Origin: J038 sp036734085
GTDB lineage: Bacteria > Chloroflexota > Anaerolineae > Aggregatilineales > Phototrophicaceae
NCBI GenBank assembly: GCA_036734085.1
Contig: DAIMZF010000003.1
Location: forward strand, 17,311-81,310
Reading direction: 5' to 3'
Length of the DNA: 64,000 nucleotides
In this document: piece after piece, positions 9,201-15,936 of the stretch
How the letters are laid out: the number at the start of each line of letters is the position of its first letter
How positions within the stretch are numbered: position 1 is the first letter of the stretch
Notes under the pieces: generated by a model
The model's database searches: none
Seen by the model: the letters and a program-made list of their open reading frames with translations, nothing else
What the model was told of the DNA's origin: nothing
Made by a program: the position numbers and the translations under genes

Positions 9201-10885
9201 CCATCACGCCGCTCAAATAGTTCCGTTAGGGCGTATTGCAGGAGTGGCAAAGCACCCGGTTGTTCGTTCACATCGGCCACAATTGTTGTAACCAGGCCAT
9301 CTTCAAGGTGCAGGTTTGCACGTTTGGCAGGTGCGCTGATGGAACGCTCAAGTTCTTCGGTATTCATCGGCAACACAACTTCTGTACGTGCCCGCATCAA
9401 CTCGCCAAAGCGCGGGTACAACAACGGACGATCGTAAAAATCTGCCCGCAACGTTACCACCACGCGGATGCGGCTACGCGGATCCATCACAGCGACATAT
9501 AAGCTGTCTAATGTGTGCTTCCGCGCCTGCTCATCTTCCACTAGCGTAAATAATTCTTCAAACTGGTCAATGACTATCAAAAGTTCAGTATCATCATCCG
9601 GCAACACGCGCTTGACCGCCCGCAATAAGCCGCGTTCATCGGAATTCAACTGTTCCAGCAGGCTTTCCGGTGGGTTGACCGCAATTCGCAAAAGCGCGGC
9701 TTCCAATTCTTCCATCGGGTCAATACCCGGAAGCATCTCTACCACAAACCATTGATCAGAGCCGGGCAACGCACTCCGCCGTAGCTCAGGAATAAGTCCT
9801 GCTTTAACCACGCTCGATTTACCGCTACCAGACGGCCCCACAACTGCCAGAAAACGCCCGTTTTCCACAGGTTCTTGCATCCGCTTAATTAAACTCAGTG
9901 TCAGCACTTCCCGCCCGAAGAAGTCATCCGCATCTGCTTGTTGGAAGGCACGTAGACCTTTATAGGGGTTTTCCGGGTCGGGAATGTGGATGCTCCCGGA
10001 TGAATGGGGGCTAACCACCGTTGTATTAAAAGACGGCGGCGCGTCGTCCGGGCTAAGTGTGGATTTGATGGCATTTCTAAATGCCCGCGCCAACTCAACA
10101 GCATCTGGATAGCGGTCTACTGGTTCTTTAGCGGTTGCTCGTTGTAGCACAAAGTTAACGTCCGGCGGTAGCTCACTGTTGATTTCTGTCACATCTGGCA
10201 GTGCCTCACTCAGATGCTTATACATCAACGTTGCGGGGGCAGTGTCTTTAAACGGACGTTCACCCGTCAACATCTCAAATAGCACAATGCCCAGTGCATA
10301 AATGTCTGACTGCGCCGTGACTGCTTCCCCGCGTATCTGCTCCGGCGATAAATATGCAGGAGACCCCAAAATTGCATTGTTCTGCGTGATACCCTGCGCC
10401 ACAGTTAAGTCTTTAGCGATGCCGAAGTCTGACAGATAAGCATTACCGTTCTCATCAAGCAGAATATTATCCGGCTTTAAATCTCGGTGGATGACTCCTT
10501 GTCGGTGCGCGACAACCAACGCTTCACAGATATGATTCAGGATGCGTCCAGTCTGTGGTATCTCAACTTTACCGTATTCATCAATTACATCTTGCACGCT
10601 ACCACCACGTAACCACCGCATAACCAGGTATGCTCCACTTGGCTCACGCCAGTAATCATACAATGGCACGATATGCGGATGCTCTAGCCGAGCAACAAGC
10701 TGTGCTTCTGTCTCAAAACGCCGGATAAATTCTGGTCGATTTGCGTAATGTGGCAGAATAATTTTAATTGCAACTTCGCGCCCGATGAATTGTTGATGCG
10801 CTCGATAAACTGCACCGAATCCACCTTCCCCGATGCGTTGTTGTAGCTCATAGGTTTTGATGATGCGCCCGGTCAGGTCTTCCAT
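6230..10885 (-). CDS. Ser/Thr protein kinase fused to STAND NTPase and 14 WD40 repeats
   Basis: A giant protein of about 1551 residues. An N-terminal Hanks-type kinase (residues about 8-275) has the glycine loop IGEGGFGAVY, VAIKII, the HRDLKPDN catalytic loop and DFGIAK. Next is an nSTAND-type NTPase: the entry motif YKGLRAFQ...FFGRE near 305, Walker A GPSGSGKSS near 350 and Walker B LLIVIDQFEEL near 435. A transmembrane helix (about 770-795) is followed by a short coiled coil. The C-terminal 650 residues hold 14 WD40 repeats recognised by their RLWD-like ends, enough for two seven-bladed propellers. The start is set at the ATG at 10885 because AAGGA lies nine bases upstream; an in-frame TTG at 10915 is a poorer candidate. 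It is the last gene of the FHA operon. STAND proteins are ligand-triggered oligomerising switches; the ligand and the kinase substrate are unknown. Confidence 0.93.
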   Translation of the reverse strand: MEDLTGRIIKTYELQQRIGEGGFGAVYRAHQQFIGREVAIKIILPHYANRPEFIRRFETEAQLVARLEHPHIVPLYDYWREPSGAYLVMRWLRGGSVQDVIDEYGKVEIPQTGRILNHICEALVVAHRQGVIHRDLKPDNILLDENGNAYLSDFGIAKDLTVAQGITQNNAILGSPAYLSPEQIRGEAVTAQSDIYALGIVLFEMLTGERPFKDTAPATLMYKHLSEALPDVTEINSELPPDVNFVLQRATAKEPVDRYPDAVELARAFRNAIKSTLSPDDAPPSFNTTVVSPHSSGSIHIPDPENPYKGLRAFQQADADDFFGREVLTLSLIKRMQEPVENGRFLAVVGPSGSGKSSVVKAGLIPELRRSALPGSDQWFVVEMLPGIDPMEELEAALLRIAVNPPESLLEQLNSDERGLLRAVKRVLPDDDTELLIVIDQFEELFTLVEDEQARKHTLDSLYVAVMDPRSRIRVVVTLRADFYDRPLLYPRFGELMRARTEVVLPMNTEELERSISAPAKRANLHLEDGLVTTIVADVNEQPGALPLLQYALTELFERRDGPVLTVEAYSEIGGTMGALARRADELYENLSEEEQEAARQMFLRLVTLGEGAEDTRRRTLQSELFSIKGSSADEMSMIIDAFGRYRLLTFDRDPASRTATVEVAHEALIRQWTRLRGWLSESRDDLRTQRRLSAIAEDWRQSGKDPSYLARGLRLQQFETWQESTNLALNDYERNYLQASIERHTQEQAAEEARRQREAELEKRSRNRLRALVGVMGVAAVVAVLLAVFAFSQQQAAEQSQERAEIAAELEQAARTLAEQSAAQAQSLALAANARNMQNQHDTTLALTLALAADEAYRPPPVEVLRMLATTAFNPGVRARFEGHEGAVTSGDISADGRFTVSASSDGTLRLWDNDTREMVRVIETVDDVLTTAKFSPDGATLAAAGTGGDITLYDAASGDVIRILAGHSDVVMSVVFSSDGALLLSGGADQTMRLWDVETGDIVRVFDDAESVIFKVALSQDGRIAVSGHGDTTLIENDAGAVRDRMVRVWDVETGEILLDLDMNGGWVRTVAISPDGRSVASATWNSERGGTIHIWDIATGEEQLRMFGHVDLITGLSFNSTGTRIISASWDRSLRVWDTARGTQFQRFDVFGDLLLDVALSDNDEYVAVFSGNIGGNQIERERERSLDPAVWLLDLRGRAEVRRFDGSRDWIWAVDVHPSGLYAVSASGALRPMEEIDLDNSLRVWDVATSEILVEIGRGADYPHTSTIEGVAFNHEGTAFVSAGWDGVVALWLFDAETLDTTLSWQFNAEADVLALNAQFSADDSLIAVGLGNGRIVILDAATGELIRQFGDHTNAVAGVAFSPDGQTLLTGSYDDTAALWDVETGERRVTFAGHTDRINDVAFTPDGAMVLTASWDVTVRLWDVTTGDEIRQFTGHSDRVQDISVSADGTLVLSGGADRILRLWYLDNAQEIFQFEGHTNWISQVAFLPDGQAAISSGQDNTLRLWRLPTASDEIIDWARSARYVRPLTCPEREQFRVLPLCEVES

Positions 10886-10954
10886 CAGTGTTTTTCCTTG
10901 CGAATGATTAATCAACTTCTAAATTATAGCAGTGATGCTCATATGTTCCCATGA

Positions 10955-12877
10955 TTATTGCGACAATTCTGTATCATCCGGTGACGGTGTATCTGTAGAA
11001 GAAACCGGGCGAAAGCGCGTCCTCAACTCATGAATTGCCAACCCCGCCACCAGGAGCAATAAACGCCTGCCTGCTACACTGACTGTATCCCAGCTTAGCG
11101 CCCGCAGGCCACAAAAAGCCAACGCAATATAATATTCCGCCCAGTTATCCGGTACGAACAAGCACCCCGCCGCAATCTGCCGGATTTTATATAACACACC
11201 CAATGCCTGACCGAGTTCGTCTGTTCGTCCTGCAAAAGATGCGCCGCCGTTAAGTTCGGCTAAATCTGCCACCAGACCGCGCATATCGTCCCACGTATCG
11301 CCGACATATCGCGTAATGTAGTCTCCTATCAAGCTGGCTTCCAGTGTCGCCCAGTCAAATAGTGTATGTCCGTCGCGGGTATGGGCAAAGTCGATTAAGA
11401 AGGCGCTACGCTTAGGGCCTATCATAATATTGCCCGGGTGCAAATCACCATGAATCGTAGATAGTGAGCCGTTGACATAGCTATCCAGCAAGCCTTCATA
11501 CGCCCATATCGGGTTAGGCAGGCTTAGATCCGGCGTGATAGCAATTTTCTCTGTGCGCGGGTCAAAGTCTGGTTCTATCGCTTGCAGGGCACTCAATAAT
11601 TGTTGATTGCGCGTCTGCCAGATAGTGCCGACCATCGCCTCTACCACTTCACCACGATAGTACGCAGTCTGTCCAAAATCCACACCGCGCACCTCAATCT
11701 TGAATGCCCGTGTTGTGTCGTTTCCCTGCGTCACCGCCAATTGAAGCATGTGACGTTCCGGGAAAACGCGATGTACGATAAAGTTCTCCACCACCACTGC
11801 ATCACCATAATCAAGCCGGCGGAGCTTGGCACGTTTCACGGGTATCTTCAGATGATAGGCTTTTACGGGTTTATTCATCGGCTGATATTCCAGCGTCAGA
11901 ATTGGGGGCAACAGCCAATCGTATTCCTGCCATACCTGAAAGCGATACGGGCGCGTTTGCCCCCACCAGATACGCCCAAATGTAGGGAATAATTCCTGCG
12001 ACAGCCAATCGGCTATTTCACCGGAATTCCATGTGCCTAGTATCATACGCAGGTCAAGCGGCAGACGGTCGTTGCCTGCCACCAATGTATATTTTATCCC
12101 AGCAATCTCGGATGTTTCCGGCGCGACGGGCTTATCTTCAATGCGGGCAGTCATGGGCGGCAACTTCGTTTTGACGTGTGATTCGTACCGTTGCGCCTCA
12201 TCTAAAATCCGGTCAACGCGGTTAATTTTAACAACCACCGCCGCGTCCTCCCGATTGTCCGCTTGTATCGGTGTTACAACCAAAAGCACTGCGTTGCTGT
12301 AGCCGCCAGTAAGCTGACGCTCCACGCGGATTTGGTGGTAGCCGTAAAACATCCGGCGCAGAAGATAAAGCTGGTCTTTGGTCAACATCTGGTTTTTGTC
12401 AAAATCCGCGCCAAAGTCCACGCGGATGTAAGGCTGTTGTGAATCAATATTCAGCGTGTAGTTTCTTGCCAGGTCAACCAACCGAACTAAATCCTGCAAC
12501 CCCAGCGCCCGTAGGACACGCACAGGCAAGCTCTGTTCTTCCTCAAAGAGCGCAACCAGTAAATCACGTTCATTAATCTCATCGCGTCCGGTTTCCATCG
12601 CCAGTTCATGGGCAATGTCCAGCACAACTTCTGTTCGGGGCGTATTGGGTACACCCGCCCACAAGCGGGATTTTCCGCCTTTGCCTACTTTACGGCGGAT
12701 AGCATCTACAACGTATTCCGGCGTCAGGCCATACTCCTGTACGATGTTCCCCGCTATACTCCCGCGTATTTCCAACAGGGCGATAAATAAATGCTCCGTA
12801 CCAACGTAAAAATGGCGCATCCGGTAGGCTTCCTGCCTTGCGCCGATGAGAACATCCTTTAATGTAATATTCGGCAT
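10955..12877 (-). CDS. Clp N-terminal domain fused to an APH-like phosphotransferase
   Basis: A 640-residue fusion. Residues 1-140 form a Clp repeat (ClpA/ClpC N-domain) region with two repeats (FYVGTEHLFIALLE and INERDLLVALFEE), but no AAA+ ATPase follows. The rest looks like an aminoglycoside-phosphotransferase/kinase fold: an N-lobe with LTGGYSNAVLLVV and AAVVVKI, and a C-lobe with the catalytic loop HGDLHPGNIM (about residue 476) and the metal-binding IDFAHTRDGH (about 495). Between the lobes is a long beta-rich insertion (about 310-390). The domain resembles the APH-like ternary-complex-associated domains of predicted conflict systems, but that link is from memory and unsure. A ribosome-binding site GAGGTGA lies in the end of the FHA gene, two bases upstream, so the two are coupled. 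The substrate is unknown. Confidence 0.8.
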   Translation of the reverse strand: MPNITLKDVLIGARQEAYRMRHFYVGTEHLFIALLEIRGSIAGNIVQEYGLTPEYVVDAIRRKVGKGGKSRLWAGVPNTPRTEVVLDIAHELAMETGRDEINERDLLVALFEEEQSLPVRVLRALGLQDLVRLVDLARNYTLNIDSQQPYIRVDFGADFDKNQMLTKDQLYLLRRMFYGYHQIRVERQLTGGYSNAVLLVVTPIQADNREDAAVVVKINRVDRILDEAQRYESHVKTKLPPMTARIEDKPVAPETSEIAGIKYTLVAGNDRLPLDLRMILGTWNSGEIADWLSQELFPTFGRIWWGQTRPYRFQVWQEYDWLLPPILTLEYQPMNKPVKAYHLKIPVKRAKLRRLDYGDAVVVENFIVHRVFPERHMLQLAVTQGNDTTRAFKIEVRGVDFGQTAYYRGEVVEAMVGTIWQTRNQQLLSALQAIEPDFDPRTEKIAITPDLSLPNPIWAYEGLLDSYVNGSLSTIHGDLHPGNIMIGPKRSAFLIDFAHTRDGHTLFDWATLEASLIGDYITRYVGDTWDDMRGLVADLAELNGGASFAGRTDELGQALGVLYKIRQIAAGCLFVPDNWAEYYIALAFCGLRALSWDTVSVAGRRLLLLVAGLAIHELRTRFRPVSSTDTPSPDDTELSQ

Positions 12878-12879
12878 AG

Positions 12880-13242
12880 TTAGTCTATCACCTCAATTTT
12901 TATCCATGTGCGCCCCACACGGAACAACTGACGTTCTTCGATAGAAACAGTCCCTTTTACTGGCATATCGTTAAAGAAATCATCAACATTTTCTAAAAAT
13001 GTACCGTTGGTACTGTCTAAATCTTCCAGAAGCCAGCCATTCCGCAACCACGAAATCCGCGCATGAAAGCGTGAAATATAGGTATCATTCTTCAAGCAGA
13101 TGTCATTTTCTTCCCGGCGGCCTATGCTCAACGTCCAGTGACCATCTGCGGATTGCTCACCATCGCCCCGGCTTGCGTCATATTCCAGCATCCCGCCATC
13201 TTCTACCCCACTCATAATCATGACATTTAGCCGTTGGGTCAC
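12880..13242 (-). CDS. FHA-domain phosphothreonine-binding protein
   Basis: A 120-residue stand-alone forkhead-associated domain. The conserved GR (41-42), SRFH (57-60) and DSTNGTF (about 76-82) motifs are all present, so binding of phosphothreonine peptides is expected. The start is GTG at 13242, supported by GGAG ten bases upstream. It is the first gene of the operon leading to the Clp-N/APH-like protein and the kinase-STAND protein. A reader of phosphothreonine next to a Ser/Thr kinase suggests that it docks on autophosphorylated kinase or on a kinase substrate. The operon promoter lies somewhere in 13243-13300 and is divergent from the methionine unit. Confidence 0.9.
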   Translation of the reverse strand: MTQRLNVMIMSGVEDGGMLEYDASRGDGEQSADGHWTLSIGRREENDICLKNDTYISRFHARISWLRNGWLLEDLDSTNGTFLENVDDFFNDMPVKGTVSIEERQLFRVGRTWIKIEVID

Positions 13243-13277
13243 GTTGAATTTTCTCCAAAGCTATCTTATAAAAATAG

Positions 13278-13306
13278 TTGCCTTACCCTAAAAAACATGA
13301 TACTAT
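13278..13306 (+). promoter_or_regulatory. candidate promoter for the SAM riboswitch transcript
   Basis: TTGCCT (13278-13283) and TACTAT (13301-13306) are separated by 17 bases, about 50 bases before the riboswitch. Assigned by similarity to a vegetative sigma-factor promoter. Confidence 0.5.
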
Positions 13307-13359
13307 CATAGTGAAATATCGAGAAGTACGCACTATTAACAGCCTATTCTACTGGAAAA

Positions 13360-13477
13360 CTCTTATCCAGAGCGGTGGAGGGAACGGCCCTTTGAAACCG
13401 CGGCAACCCCCGTAATCGGCAAACGGGACAGGTGCCACTTCCGGCAGTAGCAACATCAAACTGCTGAAAGATGAGAG
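13360..13477 (+). promoter_or_regulatory. SAM-I riboswitch (S-box leader)
   Basis: The sequence follows the S-box consensus closely: P1 left arm CTCTTATC (13360-13367), the CAGAG and GGTGGAGGGA core, GCCCT-TTGAAACC, CGGCAACC, GGTGCCA, and the closing GAAAGATGAGAG, whose GATGAGAG (13470-13477) pairs with the P1 left arm. S-adenosylmethionine binding stabilises P1 and would favour the terminator downstream. It controls the cystathionine gamma-synthase-like gene at 13624. Confidence 0.95.
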
Positions 13478-13514
13478 CGTTCGATGGTTTATTCCATCAG
13501 AATTGCGACCTTTG

Positions 13515-13544
13515 AAGACTTCCTGCCGAAGTCTTTTTTGTTTT
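13515..13544 (+). terminator. riboswitch-controlled intrinsic terminator
   Basis: An eight-base stem AAGACTTC/GAAGTCTT (13515-13522, 13528-13535) with a CTGCC loop is followed by a T-rich tract. It sits 37 bases after P1 of the SAM riboswitch and is the expected expression platform. About 80 further bases with no gene precede the coding region. Confidence 0.88.
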
Positions 13545-13623
13545 CTACACAAAGGTGCAGACCCCCCGAACGCGGATAAAGCCAGTAAACGGGGGCTGAA
13601 ATTCTGATTGATGAGGAGAAACC

Positions 13624-14862
13624 ATGACGAACACATCTTTTAATTTAAACACCACCGACGAAGCGCCCACAACACACCCAACACACGGCGGCAGTACACG
13701 CGCCGTTCATGCCGGGTCTAGCCGCTCTCGAGCCTACGACTCACTGACCACCCCTATCGTACAGACTGCAACCTATACCTTCCGTAGTACCCAAGATTTG
13801 ATAGATTTTATGGAGCGTAAAACATGGGGAGACGGTGACCCACGCGGGGAATACGGGCGCTATGGCAACCCCACCATCAGCGCCGTAGAGAGTCGCATCG
13901 CCGCGCTGGAAGGTGCAGACGACGCCGTGCTGTTCTCATCCGGCATGAACGCAGTCACATCATTTTTGCTCACGATTTTACCGGCAGGCGCTCACATCAT
14001 CATGACCAGTGATTGTTACCGCCGTACACGCCAATTCTGTTTGACTTACCTCAAACGGCTTGGCATCGAGACAACCGTTGTGCCTAATGGTGATTACGAC
14101 GCCCTACAAGCCGCCATCATTCCTAAAAGAACTCGTATCATCATCTCAGAAAGCCCAACTAACCCCTATTTGCGTATCGTAGACCTGGAACGTCTGGTTG
14201 GTATCGCTAAAGCAAATCGTGTCCTCACATTGATTGATAGTACCTTTGCCACGCCCATCAACCAGCGCCCTATTGATTGGGGTGTGGATTTTGTCCTGCA
14301 TAGTGCGACCAAGTATTTTTCCGGCCATAATGACTTACTTGCAGGCGTTATATCCGGGCGCAAAGACCGTATTAAAGCCTTACGCGATGCTCGCGGTGTA
14401 CTGGGCGGCGTGCCAGACCCCCAAAATGCCTACCTTCTGGAGCGCGGCATCAAGACGCTCGGTGTGCGCGTCAAACAGCAAAACCAGACCGCCCAAGCTG
14501 TTGCGGAATATCTGCAAGCCCATCCCCGCATTGAGCAAGTTTGGTATCCGGGATTAACCTCACACCCCGATTACACCATCGCCCAAGCACAGATGTCCGG
14601 CTTTGGTGGTGTGATTAGCTTCACCGTGCGCGGCGATTTGCAATCCACAGGTCATTTTATTGATAAGCTCACAATCCCTTATATTGCCCCTAGTCTGGGT
14701 GGCGTAGAAAGTCTTATCGAACAACCCGCACTCATGAGCTACTACGAAAAAAGCACGGAAGAACGCCAGGAACTCGGCATTTATGATAACCTGGTGCGCT
14801 TTGCTGTCGGCATAGAAGACGCCAACGACATCATAGCGGATTTAGAGCAGGCACTCAGTTAG
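13624..14862 (+). CDS. metB: cystathionine gamma-synthase-like PLP enzyme (Cys/Met metabolism family)
   Basis: A 412-residue PLP-dependent trans-sulfuration enzyme, probably joining an activated homoserine to cysteine in methionine synthesis. The PLP lysine is in SATKYFSGHND (about residue 230); EYGRYGNPT and ALEGADDAVLFSSGMNA are family hallmarks, and TSDCYRRTR followed by ESPTNPYLR resembles the plant-type cystathionine gamma-synthases. The activated substrate (O-succinyl, O-acetyl or O-phosphohomoserine) and the cysteine-versus-sulfide choice cannot be read from sequence, so the symbol is provisional. GAGGAG precedes the ATG. SAM-I riboswitch control supports a role in methionine supply. 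A small membrane-protein gene is coupled to its stop codon. Confidence 0.88.
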   Translation: MTNTSFNLNTTDEAPTTHPTHGGSTRAVHAGSSRSRAYDSLTTPIVQTATYTFRSTQDLIDFMERKTWGDGDPRGEYGRYGNPTISAVESRIAALEGADDAVLFSSGMNAVTSFLLTILPAGAHIIMTSDCYRRTRQFCLTYLKRLGIETTVVPNGDYDALQAAIIPKRTRIIISESPTNPYLRIVDLERLVGIAKANRVLTLIDSTFATPINQRPIDWGVDFVLHSATKYFSGHNDLLAGVISGRKDRIKALRDARGVLGGVPDPQNAYLLERGIKTLGVRVKQQNQTAQAVAEYLQAHPRIEQVWYPGLTSHPDYTIAQAQMSGFGGVISFTVRGDLQSTGHFIDKLTIPYIAPSLGGVESLIEQPALMSYYEKSTEERQELGIYDNLVRFAVGIEDANDIIADLEQALS

Positions 14863-15143
14863 TGCTTGTGCTTGCGCTCAATGCAATTTGCGCCGCCTTT
14901 TGCCTCAACATCACCCGTCTTAGCTTTAGCCGGAGTGTAACCTTTACGCGCTCCGGCTGGCTTATCGTGGAGTCTGCCGTAAAAACACCCGATTATCGCC
15001 ATAACGTAGAAGCTCACCGCACTATCAGCGCGGGTGGATGGCTGTTAATGGCTGGTATTCTGTGGGGAATAGGTGGTATCATTGCCGCCGGAGCTTTCTT
15101 ATTTTTCGCGGTGGAAGCATGGCGGCTCATCATGATAGCCTAG
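14862..15143 (+). CDS. small predicted membrane protein, unknown function
   Basis: A 93-residue reading frame starting with GTG that overlaps the last base of the preceding TAG, a typical coupled start. The N-terminal region and the segment from about residue 56 to 90 (GGWLLMAGILWGIGGIIAAG onward) are hydrophobic, so one or two membrane helices are likely. No family is recognised. Its place in the SAM-riboswitch transcript makes a link to methionine or sulfur metabolism possible but unproven. It could be spurious, since no separate ribosome-binding site is visible; the spacing to both neighbours argues for a real gene. Confidence 0.5.
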   Translation: MLVLALNAICAAFCLNITRLSFSRSVTFTRSGWLIVESAVKTPDYRHNVEAHRTISAGGWLLMAGILWGIGGIIAAGAFLFFAVEAWRLIMIA

Positions 15144-15162
15144 CCAGAAGATACAACAGCAT

Positions 15163-15936
15163 ATGCAAATTGAAAATAAGCGTATTGTCATCACAGGGGC
15201 GGCATCGGGCATCGGCCACGCTTTGCTGACCCTACTCAGCGCCCATCCTTGCCAGATTCTTGCCGTAGACCGCGATGCTGTTACGTTGCCGGAAGGCGTG
15301 GCGCAAATCAGCAGTTATCAAGCAGATTTATCCCAACCACAGGCCATTGATGATTTACTCAATCATGCGCTTAACAGCTTCGGCGCGGTGGATGTCTTCA
15401 TCGCTAATGCTGGCTTCGCGTACTATGAGCATTTTCATCAACCAGATTGGGAACATATCGAGCGTATTTTCCGTGTGAACGTGTTTTCACCCCTTTACAC
15501 CGTCGCCAAGATGCAGGCCATTAACCCTGACCGAGAACACATGGTCGTTATGACTGCTTCTGCGATGGCAAATGTACCAATTCCCGGTTATGCCCTCTAT
15601 GCCGCCACTAAAGCCGCCTTACATCAGTTTGCGTGGGCGTATCGCTACGAGCAACCACCGCACGCCCGTTTAATGTTGGTCTACCCTATCGCCACCCGCA
15701 CCGGATTTTTTAACAATGCCGCGAACCAAACGCCCACCCTCTACCCCAACCAGACGGCGGAATATGTCGCACGGCGAATTTTGCAAGGCATTGTACAAAA
15801 TAAAAGACACGTCCACCCTTCGCTTGGCTTCCGTGCCTTTTATAGGGTTGGGCGTGTCTTTCCGATAGCCTATCATCTCTATCAGATGTATGCCGCGTGG
15901 TTGTTTCGTCGTTGGCAGAGGGCTAATCAACCATAA
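15163..15936 (+). CDS. short-chain dehydrogenase/reductase (SDR family)
   Basis: A 257-residue classical SDR. The dinucleotide-binding TGAASGIG motif is at residues 11-18, NAG in IANAGFAYYEHF follows, and the catalytic YxxxK is in YALYAATKAALHQF with a preceding serine in MTASAM. The C-terminal region (YRVGRVFPIAYHLYQMYAAWLFRRW) is amphipathic to hydrophobic, as in SDRs that act on lipids. Substrate is unknown. It is probably the last gene of the methionine transcript. Its 3' end overlaps the convergent NDH-2 gene by 14 bases. Confidence 0.88.
   Translation: MQIENKRIVITGAASGIGHALLTLLSAHPCQILAVDRDAVTLPEGVAQISSYQADLSQPQAIDDLLNHALNSFGAVDVFIANAGFAYYEHFHQPDWEHIERIFRVNVFSPLYTVAKMQAINPDREHMVVMTASAMANVPIPGYALYAATKAALHQFAWAYRYEQPPHARLMLVYPIATRTGFFNNAANQTPTLYPNQTAEYVARRILQGIVQNKRHVHPSLGFRAFYRVGRVFPIAYHLYQMYAAWLFRRWQRANQP

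Noticed and set aside
10886..10915. TTG start of the giant kinase gene
   Set aside because: AAGGA lies within the putative extension and is ideally spaced for the ATG at 10885.
12880..13300. Promoter of the FHA operon (TTTAGG-16-TATAAG on the minus strand near 13265-13292)
   Set aside because: The match to consensus is weak and the spacer short, so it is mentioned only as a possibility.
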